DNA from: Calliopsis andreniformis
Taxonomy: Eukaryota; Arthropoda; Insecta; Hymenoptera; Andrenidae
Reading direction: 5' to 3'
Assembly: GCF_051401765.1 (NCBI RefSeq)
Contig: NW_027480422.1
Span: 19,796,001 to 19,860,000, forward strand
DNA length: 64,000 nt
The first letter of the stretch is position 1. Every line of letters begins with the position of its first letter. A program made the translations under genes and the position numbers. Under the pieces are notes generated by a model, which was not told the DNA's origin, did no database searches, and saw only the letters and a program-made list of their open reading frames with translations. Positions 1 through 11,600 of this stretch are shown here, piece by piece.

Positions 1-2322
1 AGTGAAGCCTAGGATGCCCGCAACGTAGAAATGACCATATTTTTCACACTGTTTGCAATTATTCCTGTTATACGATGGACAAACTGTTGGATTTTTAATG
101 TACTTTATGCTTCTGGCGTTGACTTCTAAGGCCCTATGTATTCGATCTGGTGGAGCAATGTCTCAGTGTGAAGTCTAGGATTCCCGGAACGTAGAAATGG
201 CCGTTACATTCGCACTGGTTGCAATTACTCATTTTATGCGATGGAAAAACTGTTGTACATATATCGTATTTTATGCTTCTGGCATTGACTTCTTAGGCCC
301 TAACTATTCGATCTGGTGGAGCAACGCCCTAGAGTGAAGCCTAGGATGCCCGCAACGTAGAAATGACCATATCTTTCACACTGTTTGCAATTATTCCTGT
401 TATACGATTGAAAAACTGTTGTATGTATATTGTATTTTATGCTTCTGGCGTTGACTTCTAAGGCCGCAGCTATTCGATGTGGTGGAGAAAGGCCCTAGAG
501 TGAAGCCTAGGTTGCCCGGAAAGTAGAAATGCCCATTACCACCACACTGTTTGCAATTATTCATTTTATACAATGGAAAAACTGTTGTATTTATATTGTT
601 TTTTATAGTTATGGCGTTGACTGCTAAGGCCGCAGCAATTCGATATGGTGGAGCAACGCCCTAGAGTGAAGCCTAGGTTGCCGGGAACGTAGAAATGACC
701 ATTACTTCCACACTGTTTGCAATTATACGTATTATACAGTGGAGCAACTGTTGTATTTATATGGCATTTTATGCTTCTGGCATTGACGGCTAAGGTCCTA
801 ACTATTCGCTGTGGTGGAGCAACGCCCTAGAGTGAAGCCTAGGTTGCCCCGAATGTACAAATGACCATCACTTTCACAATGGTTGCAGTTATTCTTGTTA
901 TGCGATGGAAAAACTGTTGTATTTATATTGTATTTTATGCTTCAGGCGTTGACTTCTTAGGCCCTAACTATTCGCTCTGCTGGAACAACGCCCTAGAGTG
1001 ATGCCTAGGTCGCCCGGATCGTAGAAATGACCATTACTTGCACACTGGATGCAATTATCGTTTTATACGATGGAAAAACTGTTGTATTTATTTTGTATTT
1101 GGTGCTCCTGGCGTTGACTTCTTAGGCCCTAACTATTGGATCTGGTGGACCAACGCCCTAGAGTGAAGCCTAGGTTGCCCGGAACGTAGAAATGACCATT
1201 ACTTCCACACTGTTTGCAATTATTCATATTATACATTGGAAAAACTGTTGTATTTATATTGTATTTTATGCTTCTGGCCTTGACTTCTTAGGCCCTAACT
1301 ATTCGATCTGGTGGAGCAACGCCCTAGGGTGAAGCCTAGGTTGCCCTGAACGTAGAAATAACCATAACTTTCATACTGGTTGCAATTATTCGTTTTATAC
1401 AATGTAAAAACTGTTGTATTTATATTGTATTTTATGCTTCAGGCGTTGACTTCTTAGGCCCTAACTATTCGCTCTGGTGGAACAACGCCCTAGAGTGATG
1501 CCTAGGTCGGCCGGATCGTAGAAATGACCATTACTTGCACACTGGATGCAATTATCGATTTATACGATGGAAAAACTCTTGTATTTATTTTGTATTTGGT
1601 GCTCCTGGCGTTGACTTCTTAGGCCCTAACTATTGGATCTGGTGGACCAACGCCCTAGAGTGAAGCCTAGGTTGCCCGGAACGTAAAAATGACCATTACT
1701 TCCACACTGTTTGCAATTATTCATACTATACAGTGGAAAAACTGTTGTATTTATATAGTATTTTATGCTTCTGGCATTGACTTCTAAGGCCCTAACTATT
1801 CGATGTGGTGGAGCAACGCCCTAGAGTGAAGCCTAGGTCGCCCGGAACGTAGAAATGACCATAACTTTCACACTGGTTTCAATTATTCGTTTTATACAAT
1901 GGAAAAACTGTTCTATTTATTTTGTATTTTATGCTTCGGGCGTCGACTTCTAAGGCCCTAACTATTCGATCTGGTGGTGCAACGCCCTAGAGTGAAGCCT
2001 AGGATGCCCGCAACGTAGAAATGACCATATTTTTCACACTGGTTGCAATTATTCTTGTTATACGATGGAAAAACTGTTGTATTTATTTTGTATTTTATGC
2101 TTCAGGCGTTGACTTCTTAGGCCCTAACTATTCGCTCTGGTGGAACAACGCCCTAGTGTGAAGCCTAGGTTGCCCGGAAAGTAGAAATGACCATTACCTC
2201 CACACTGTTTGCAATTATTCATTTTATACAATGGAAAAACTGTTGTATTTATGTGGTTTTTTATAGTTATGGCGTTGACTTCTAAGGCCGTAGCCATTCG
2301 ATGTGGTGGAGCAATGCCCTAG
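1..2322 (+). repeat. 14-monomer higher-order unit at the left edge
   Basis: Sequence 1-1275 recurs at 2323-3597 (offset 2322, or 14 x 166 minus 2) and again at 9459-10733. Differences are few: TACAAATG versus TAGAAATG near 856, and TAAGGCC versus TAATGCC near 448. The 2 bp shortfall comes from two units with TTATCG in place of TTATTCG. Homology to the 2323 copy stops near 1276, where CCTTGACTTC replaces GCGTTGACTTC. The unit is cut by the window edge, so its true left end is unknown. Confidence 0.85.
2..333 (+). repeat. Marker dimer: GGATTTTTAATG unit plus GTCTAGGATTCCC unit
   Basis: The first unit (2-167) carries GATGGACAAACTGTTGG at 74, then TTTTTAATGTACTTTATGC and a 3' end reading AATGTCTCAGT. 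The second (168-333) begins GTGAAGTCTAGGATTCCC, with GGCCGTTACATTCGC and TATGCGATGG. The pair stays together at GATGGAC positions 2396, 7374, 9532, 14510, 17000, 19655, 21812, 24302, 31603 and 49527, and in a 2 bp shorter form near 53184. This makes it a reliable landmark for tracing blocks. Confidence 0.85.
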
Positions 2323-3597
2323 AGTGAAGCCTAGGATGCCCGCAACGTAGAAATGACCATATTTTTCACACTGTTTGCAATTATTCCTGTTATACGATGG
2401 ACAAACTGTTGGATTTTTAATGTACTTTATGCTTCTGGCGTTGACTTCTAAGGCCCTATGTATTCGATCTGGTGGAGCAATGTCTCAGTGTGAAGTCTAG
2501 GATTCCCGGAACGTAGAAATGGCCGTTACATTCGCACTGGTTGCAATTACTCATTTTATGCGATGGAAAAACTGTTGTACATATATCGTATTTTATGCTT
2601 CTGGCATTGACTTCTTAGGCCCTAACTATTCGATCTGGTGGAGCAACGCCCTAGAGTGAAGCCTAGGATGCCCGCAACGTAGAAATGACCATATCTTTCA
2701 CACTGTTTGCAATTATTCCTGTTATACGATTGAAAAACTGTTGTATGTATATTGTATTTTATGCTTCTGGCGTTGACTTCTAATGCCGCAGCTATTCGAT
2801 GTGGTGGAGAAAGGCCCTAGAGTGAAGCCTAGGTTGCCCGGAAAGTAGAAATGCCCATTACCACCACACTGTTTGCAATTATTCATTTTATACAATGGAA
2901 AAACTGTTGTATTTATATTGTTTTTTATAGTTATGGCGTTGACTGCTAAGGCCGCAGCAATTCGATATGGTGGAGCAACGCCCTAGAGTGAAGCCTAGGT
3001 TGCCGGGAACGTAGAAATGACCATTACTTCCACACTGTTTGCAATTATACGTATTATACAGTGGAGCAACTGTTGTATTTATATGGCATTTTATGCTTCT
3101 GGCATTGACGGCTAAGGTCCTAACTATTCGCTGTGGTGGAGCAACGCCCTAGAGTGAAGCCTAGGTTGCCCCGAATGTAGAAATGACCATCACTTTCACA
3201 ATGGTTGCAGTTATTCTTGTTATGCGATGGAAAAACTGTTGTATTTATATTGTATTTTATGCTTCAGGCGTTGACTTCTTAGGCCCTAACTATTCGCTCT
3301 GCTGGAACAACGCCCTAGAGTGATGCCTAGGTCGCCCGGATCGTAGAAATGACCATTACTTGCACACTGGATGCAATTATCGTTTTATACGATGGAAAAA
3401 CTGTTGTATTTATTTTGTATTTGGTGCTCCTGGCGTTGACTTCTTAGGCCCTAACTATTGGATCTGGTGGACCAACGCCCTAGAGTGAAGCCTAGGTTGC
3501 CCGGAACGTAGAAATGACCATTACTTCCACACTGTTTGCAATTATTCATATTATACAGTGGAAAAACTGTTGTATTTATATTGTATTTTATGCTTCT
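2323..3597 (+). repeat. Second copy of the 1-1275 segment
   Basis: Near-identical to 1-1275, starting at the unit with a 3'-half reading GGATTTTTAATG and AATGTCTCAG, followed by the unit starting GTGAAGTCTAGGATTCCC. It lies inside the left 43-monomer block, so a third copy appears at 9459-10733. The right end is marked by TTAGACCGTAACAATT near 3610, which the first copy lacks. Confidence 0.85.
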
Positions 3598-4124
3598 GGC
3601 GTTGACTTCTTAGACCGTAACAATTCGATCTGGTGGAGCAACGCCCTAGAGTGAAGCCTAGGTTGCACGGAACGTAGAAATGACCATAACATTCATACTG
3701 GTTGCAATTATTTCTGTTATACAAGGGAAAAACTGTTGTATTTTTGTTGTATTTTATGCTTCTGGCGTTGACTTCTTAGGCCCTAACCATTCGATCTGGT
3801 GGAGCAACGCCCTAGAGTGAAGCCTAGGTTGCACGGAACGTAGAAATGACCATTACTTCCTCACTGTTTGCAATTATTCATTTTATACAATGGAAAAACT
3901 GTTGTATTTATATTGTTTTTTATAGTTATGGCGTTCACTTCTAAGGCCGTAGCTATTCGATGTGGTGGAGCAATGCCCTAGAGTGAAGCCTAGGATGCCC
4001 GAAACGTAGAAATGACCATATCTTTCACACTGTTTGCAATTATTCCTGTTATACGATTCAAAAACTGTTGTATTTATATTGTATTTTATGCTTCTGGCAT
4101 TGTCTTCTTAGGCCCTAACTTTTC

Positions 4125-4954
4125 GATCTGGTGGAGCATCGCCCTAGGGTGAAGTCTAGGTTGCCCGGAACGTAGAAATGACCATAACTATCAGACTGGT
4201 TGCAATTATTTGTTTTATACGATGGATAGACTGTTGTACTTATATTGTATTTAATAGTTATGGCGTTGTCTTCTAGGGCCGCAGCTGTTTCGATGTGGTT
4301 GAGCAACGCCCTAGAGTGAAGCCTGGGTTGCCCGGAACGTAGAAATGACCATTACTTCCACACTGTTTGCAATTATTCATATTATACAGTGGAACAACTG
4401 TTGTATTTATATGGCATTTTATGCTTCTGGCATTGACTTCTAAGGCCCTAACTATTCGATGTGGTGGAGCAACGCCCTAGAGTGAAGCCTAGGTTGCCCT
4501 GAACGTAGAAATGACCATAGCTTTCACACTGGTTGCAATTATTCCAGTTATACCAGGGAAAAACTGTTGTATTTATATTGTATTTTATGCTTCTGGCCTT
4601 GACTTCTTATGCCCTAACTATTCGATCTGGTGGAGCAACGCCCTAGGGTGAAGCCTAGGTTGCCCTGAACGTAGAAATAACCATAACTTTCATACTGGTT
4701 GCAATTATTCGTTTTATACAATGTAAAAACTGTTGTATTTATATTGTATTTTATGCTTCACGCGTTGACTTCTTAGGCCCTAACTATTCGCTCTGGTGGA
4801 ACAACGCCCTAGAGTGATGCCTAGGTCGCCCGGATCGTAGAAATGACCATTACTTGCACACTGGATGCAATTATCGATTTATACGATGGAAAAACTGTTG
4901 TATTTATTTTGTATTTGGTGCTCCTGGCGTTGACTTCTTAGGCCCTAACTATTG
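4125..4954 (+). repeat. 5-monomer tandem duplication, left copy (830 bp)
   Basis: Matches 4955-5784 at an offset of exactly 830 bp. It starts in GATCTGGTGGAGCATCGCC and contains the unit with TTTAATAGTTATGG and GCTGTTTCGATG. That unit has one extra T, which offsets a 1 bp deletion (TTATCG) elsewhere in the block. One difference seen is ATTCCAGTTA near 4543 against ATTCCTGTTA near 5373. Repeated at 11261-12090 in copy B. Confidence 0.9.
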
Positions 4955-5784
4955 GATCTGGTGGAGCATCGCCCTAGGGTGAAGTCTAGGTTGCCCGGAA
5001 CGTAGAAATGACCATAACTATCAGACTGGTTGCAATTATTTGTTTTATACGATGGATAGACTGTTGTACTTATATTGTATTTAATAGTTATGGCGTTGTC
5101 TTCTAGGGCCGCAGCTGTTTCGATGTGGTTGAGCAACGCCCTAGAGTGAAGCCTGGGTTGCCCGGAACGTAGAAATGACCATTACTTCCACACTGTTTGC
5201 AATTATTCATATTATACAGTGGAACAACTGTTGTATTTATATGGCATTTTATGCTTCTGGCATTGACTTCTAAGGCCCTAACTATTCGATGTGGTGGAGC
5301 AACGCCCTAGAGTGAAGCCTAGGTTGCCCTGAACGTAGAAATGACCATAGCTTTCACACTGGTTGCAATTATTCCTGTTATACCAGGGAAAAACTGTTGT
5401 ATTTATATTGTATTTTATGCTTCTGGCCTTGACTTCTTATGCCCTAACTATTCGATCTGGTGGAGCAACGCCCTAGGGTGAAGCCTAGGTTGCCCTGAAC
5501 GTAGAAATAACCATAACTTTCATACTGGTTGCAATTATTCGTTTTATACAATGTAAAAACTGTTGTATTTATATTGTATTTTATGCTTCACGCGTTGACT
5601 TCTTAGGCCCTAACTATTCGCTCTGGTGGAACAACGCCCTAGAGTGATGCCTAGGTCGCCCGGATCGTAGAAATGACCATTACTTGCACACTGGATGCAA
5701 TTATCGATTTATACGATGGAAAAACTGTTGTATTTATTTTGTATTTGGTGCTCCTGGCGTTGACTTCTTAGGCCCTAACTATTG
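4955..5784 (+). repeat. 5-monomer tandem duplication, right copy (830 bp)
   Basis: Directly follows its partner; identity runs on to 5795, where GGACCAAC replaces GGAGCATC. Because both copies are present in both 7136 bp blocks, this duplication is older than the 43-unit duplication. Its counterpart in copy B is 12091-12920. Confidence 0.9.
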
Positions 5785-8646
5785 GATCTGGTGGACCAAC
5801 GCCCTAGAGTGAAGCCTAGGTTGCCCGGAACGTAAAAATGACCATTACTTCCACACTGTTTGCAATTATTCATATTATACAGTGGAAAAACTGTTGTATT
5901 TATATAGTATTTTATGCTTCTGGCATTGACTTCTAAGGCCCTAACTATTCGATGTGGTGGAGCAACGCCCTAGAGTGAAGCCTAGGTTGCCCGGAACGTA
6001 GAAATGACCATTACTTGCACACTGGATGCAATTATCGTTTTATACGATGGAAAAACTGTTGTATTTATTTTGTATTTGGTGCTCCTGGCGTTGACTTCTT
6101 AGGCCCTAACTATTGGATCTGGTGGACCAACGCCCTAGAGTGAAGCCTAGGTTGCCCGGAACGTAGAAATGACCATTACTTCCACACTGTTTGCAATTAT
6201 TCATATTATACAGTGGAAAAACTGTTGTATTTATATTGTATTTTATGCTTCTGGCATTGACTTCTAACGCCCTAACTATTCGATGTGGTGGAGCAACGCC
6301 CTAGAGTGAAGCCTAGGTTGCCCGGAACGTAGAAATGACCATAACTTTCACACTGGTTGCAATTATTTCTGTTATACAAGGGAAAAACTGTTGTATTTAT
6401 ATTGTATTTTATGCTTCTGGCGTTGACTTCTTAAACCCTAACTATTCGATCTGGTGGAGCAACGCCCTAGAGTGAAGCCTAGGTTGCACGGAACGTAGAA
6501 ATGACCATAACATTCATACTGGTTGCAATTATTTCTGTTATACAAGGGAAAAACTGTTGTATTTTTATTGTATTTTATGCTTCTGGCGTTGACTTCTTAG
6601 GCCCTAACCATTCGATCTGGTGGAGCAACGCCCTAGTGTGAAGCCTAGGTTGCCCGGAACGTAGAAGTGACCATTACCTTCACACTGTTTGCGATTATTC
6701 ATTTTATACGATGGTAAAACTGTTGTACATATATCGTATTTTATGCTTCTGGCGTTGCCTTCTTAGGCCCTAACTATTCGGTCAGGTGGAGCAACGCCCT
6801 AGGGTGAAGCCTAGATTGCCCGGAACGTAGAAACGACCATAGCTTTCATACTGGTTGCAATCATTCGTTTTATACAAGTGAAAAACTGTTGTATTTATTT
6901 TGTATTTTATGCCTCTGGCGTTGACTCCTAAGGCCGTAGCTATTCGATGTGGTGGAGCAACGCCCTAGAGTGAAGCCTAGGTTGCCCGGAACGTAGAAAT
7001 GACCATGTCTTTCACACTGGTTGCAATTATTCCTGTTATACGATGGAAAAACTGTTGTACTTATATTATATTTTATGCTTCAGGCGTTGACTTCTAAGGG
7101 CGTATCTATCCGATGTGGTGGAGAAACGCCCTAGAGTGAAGCCTAGGTTGCCCGGAAAGTAGAAATGACCATTACCTCCACACTGTTTGCAATTATTCAT
7201 TTTATACAATGGAAAAACTGTTGTATTTATGTGGTTTTTTATAGTTATGGCGTTGACTTCTAAGGCCGTAGCCATTCGATGTGGTGGAGCAATGCCCTAG
7301 AGTGAAGCCTAGGTTGCCCGGAACGTAGAAATGACCATGTCTTTCACACTGGTTGCAATTATTCCTGTTATACGATGGACAAACTGTTGGATTTTTAATG
7401 TACTTTATGCTTCTGGCGTTGACTTCTAAGGCCCTATGTATTCGATCTGGTGGAGCAATGTCGCAGTGTGAAGTCTAGGATTCCCGGAACGTAGAAATGG
7501 CCGTTACATTCGCACTGGTTGCAATTACTCATTTTATGCGATGGAAAAACTGTTGTACATATATCGTATTTTATGCTTCTGGCATTGACTTCTTAGGCCC
7601 TAACTATTCGATCTGGTGGAGCAACGCCCTAGAGTGAAGCCTAGGTTGCACGGAACGTAGAAATGACCATAACTTTCACACTGGTTGCAATCATTTCTGT
7701 TATACAAGGGAAAAACTGTTCCATTTATTTTGTATTTTATGCTTCGGGCGTTGACTTCTAAGGCCCTAACTATTCGAATCTGGTGGTGCAACGCCCTAGA
7801 GTGAAGCCTCGGATGCCCGCAACGTAGAAATGACCATATTTTTCACACTGGTTGCAATTACTCTTGTTATACGATGGAAAAACTGTTGTATTTATTTTGT
7901 ATTTTATGTTTCAGGCGTTGACTTCTTAGGCCATAGCTATTCGCTCTGGTGGAACAACGCCCTAGTGTGAAGCCTAGGTTGCCCGGAACGTAGAAGTGAC
8001 CATAACTATCAAACTGGTTGCAATTACTCGTTTTATACGATGGAAAGACTGTTGTATTTATATTGTATTTTATAGTTATGGCGTTGTCTTCTAGGGCCGT
8101 AGCTATTCGATGTGGTTGAGCAATGCCCTAGAGTGAAGCCTAGGATGCCCGCAACGTAGAAATGACCATATCTTTCACACTGTCTGCAATTATTCCTGTT
8201 ATACGATTCAAGAACTGTTGTATTTATATTGTATTTTATGCTTCTGGCGTTGACTTCTAAGGCCGGAGCTATTCGATGTGGTGGAGCAACGCCCTAGAGT
8301 GAAGCCTAGTTTGCGCGGAACGTAGAAATGACCATACCTTTCACACTGGTTGCAATTATTCTTGTTATACGATGGAAGAACTGTTGTATTTATTTTGTAT
8401 TTTATGCTTCAGGCGTTGACTTCTTAGGCCCTAACTATTCGCTCTCGTGGAACAACGCCCTAGTGTGAAGCCTAGGTTGCCCGGAACGTAGAAGTAACCA
8501 TTACCTTCACACTGTTTGCGATTATTCATTTTATACGATGGTAAATCTGTTGTACATATATCGTATTTTATGCTTCTGGCGTTGACTTCTTAGGCCCTAA
8601 CTATTCGGTCAGGTGGAGCAACGCCCTAGGGTGAAGCCTAGGTTGC

Positions 8647-11600
8647 CCGGATCGTAGAAATGACCATTACTTGCACACTGGATGCAATTATCGATTTATA
8701 CGATGGAAAAACTCTTGTATTTATTTTGTATTTGGTGCTCCTGGCGTTGACTTCTTAGGCCCTAACTATTGGATCTGGTGGACCAACGCCCTAGAGTGAA
8801 GCCTAGGTTGCCCGGAACGTAAAAATGACCATTACTTCCACACTGTTTGCAATTATTCATACTATACAGTGGAAAAACTGTTGTATTTATATAGTATTTT
8901 ATGCTTCTGGCATTGACTTCTAAGGCCCTAACTATTCGATGTGGTGGAGCAACGCCCTAGAGTGAAGCCTAGGTCGCCCGGAACGTAGAAATGACCATAA
9001 CTTTCACACTGGTTTCAATTATTCGTTTTATACAATGGAAAAACTGTTCTATTTATTTTGTATTTTATGCTTCGGGCGTCGACTTCTAAGGCCCTAACTA
9101 TTCGATCTGGTGGTGCAACGCCCTAGAGTGAAGCCTAGGATGCCCGCAACGTAGAAATGACCATATTTTTCACACTGGTTGCAATTATTCTTGTTATACG
9201 ATGGAAAAACTGTTGTATTTATTTTGTATTTTATGCTTCAGGCGTTGACTTCTTAGGCCCTAACTATTCGCTCTGGTGGAACAACGCCCTAGTGTGAAGC
9301 CTAGGTTGCCCGGAAAGTAGAAATGACCATTACCTCCACACTGTTTGCAATTATTCATTTTATACAATGGAAAAACTGTTGTATTTATGTGGTTTTTTAT
9401 AGTTATGGCGTTGACTTCTAAGGCCGTAGCCATTCGATGTGGTGGAGCAATGCCCTAGAGTGAAGCCTAGGATGCCCGCAACGTAGAAATGACCATATTT
9501 TTCACACTGTTTGCAATTATTCCTGTTATACGATGGACAAACTGTTGGATTTTTAATGTACTTTATGCTTCTGGCGTTGACTTCTAAGGCCCTATGTATT
9601 CGATCTGGTGGAGCAATGTCTCAGTGTGAAGTCTAGGATTCCCGGAACGTAGAAATGGCCGTTACATTCGCACTGGTTGCAATTACTCATTTTATGCGAT
9701 GGAAAAACTGTTGTACATATATCGTATTTTATGCTTCTGGCATTGACTTCTTAGGCCCTAACTATTCGATCTGGTGGAGCAACGCCCTAGAGTGAAGCCT
9801 AGGATGCCCGCAACGTAGAAATGACCATATCTTTCACACTGTTTGCAATTATTCCTGTTATACGATTGAAAAACTGTTGTATGTATATTGTATTTTATGC
9901 TTCTGGCGTTGACTTCTAATGCCGCAGCTATTCGATGTGGTGGAGAAAGGCCCTAGAGTGAAGCCTAGGTTGCCCGGAAAGTAGAAATGCCCATTACCAC
10001 CACACTGTTTGCAATTATTCATTTTATACAATGGAAAAACTGTTGTATTTATATTGTTTTTTATAGTTATGGCGTTGACTGGTAAGGCCGCAGCAATTCG
10101 ATATGGTGGAGCAACGCCCTAGAGTGAAGCCTAGGTTGCCGGGAACGTAGAAATGACCATTACTTCCACACTGTTTGCAATTATACGTATTATACAGTGG
10201 AGCAACTGTTGTATTTATATGGCATTTTATGCTTCTGGCATTGACGGCTAAGGTCCTAACTATTCGCTGTGGTGGAGCAACGCCCTAGAGTGAAGCCTAG
10301 GTTGCCCCGAATGTAGAAATGACCATCACTTTCACAATGGTTGCAGTTATTCTTGTTATGCGATGGAAAAACTGTTGTATTTATATTGTATTTTATGCTT
10401 CAGGCGTTGACTTCTTAGGCCCTAACTATTCGCTCTGCTGGAACAACGCCCTAGAGTGATGCCTAGGTCGCCCGGATCGTAGAAATGACCATTACTTGCA
10501 CACTGGATGCAATTATCGTTTTATACGATGGAAAAACTGTTGTATTTATTTTGTATTTGGTGCTCCTGGCGTTGACTTCTTAGGCCCTAACTATTGGATC
10601 TGGTGGACCAACGCCCTAGAGTGAAGCCTAGGTTGCCCGGAACGTAGAAATGACCATTACTTCCACACTGTTTGCAATTATTCATATTATACAGTGGAAA
10701 AACTGTTGTATTTATATTGTATTTTATGCTTCTGGCGTTGACTTCTTAGACCGTAACAATTCGATCTGGTGGAGCAACGCCCTAGAGTGAAGCCTAGGTT
10801 GCACGGAACGTAGAAATGACCATAACATTCATACTGGTTGCAATTATTTCTGTTATACAAGGGAAAAACTGTTGTATTTTTGTTGTATTTTATGCTTCTG
10901 GCGTTGACTTCTTAGGCCCTAACCATTCGATCTGGTGGAGCAACGCCCTAGAGTGAAGCCTAGGTTGCACGGAACGTAGAAATGACCATTACTTCCTCAC
11001 TGTTTGCAATTATTCATTTTATACAATGGAAAAACTGTTGTATTTATATTGTTTTTTATAGTTATGGCGTTCACTTCTAAGGCCGTAGCTATTCGATGTG
11101 GTGGAGCAATGCCCTAGAGTGAAGCCTAGGATGCCCGAAACGTAGAAATGACCATATCTTTCACACTGTTTGCAATTATTCCTGTTATACGATTCAAAAA
11201 CTGTTGTATTTATATTGTATTTTATGCTTCTGGCATTGTCTTCTTAGGCCCTAACTTTTCGATCTGGTGGAGCATCGCCCTAGGGTGAAGTCTAGGTTGC
11301 CCGGAACGTAGAAATGACCATAACTATCAGACTGGTTGCAATTATTTGTTTTATACGATGGATAGACTGTTGTACTTATATTGTATTTAATAGTTATGGC
11401 GTTGTCTTCTAGGGCCGCAGCTGTTTCGATGTGGTTGAGCAACGCCCTAGAGTGAAGCCTGGGTTGCCCGGAACGTAGAAATGACCATTACTTCCACACT
11501 GTTTGCAATTATTCATATTATACAGTGGAACAACTGTTGTATTTATATGGCATTTTATGCTTCTGGCATTGACTTCTAAGGCCCTAACTATTCGATGTGG

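Larger units (their letters stand above)
1511..8646 (+). repeat. 43-monomer block, copy A (7136 bp)
   Basis: Copy A is followed immediately by copy B, at offset 7136 (43 x 166 minus 2). The breakpoint lies in the CCGGA of the unit beginning at 8631, around unit position 16-20: identity starts at 1511 and fails again at 8652/15788. Inside are the 2323-3597 segment, a tandem 5-unit duplication (4125-5784) and several units with a 1 bp deletion (TTATCG). Very few base differences from copy B were noticed, for example GCTAAG/GGTAAG near 2944, TAGCTT/TAGGTT near 6843 and GTAGCTA/GTAGATA near 8100, so the duplication is young. An assembly duplication would look the same. Confidence 0.9.

Noticed and set aside
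86..110. TATA-like AT-rich stretch as a promoter
   Set aside because: It recurs in every unit as part of the satellite, with no initiator, reading frame or RNA gene downstream. Satellite transcription is possible but not shown by the sequence.
126..150. CCCTAA / TTAGG words suggesting telomere repeats
   Set aside because: They occur once per 166 bp unit within a dyad, never in tandem. This is not a telomeric or interstitial telomeric array.
7766..7780. TTCGAATC resembling a Pol III B box (tRNA or SINE origin)
   Set aside because: Present only in one unit type with an inserted A (7.77, 14.9 and 22.2 kb). There is no A box at a suitable distance, no cloverleaf and no T-run terminator. The usual unit reads TTCGATC.
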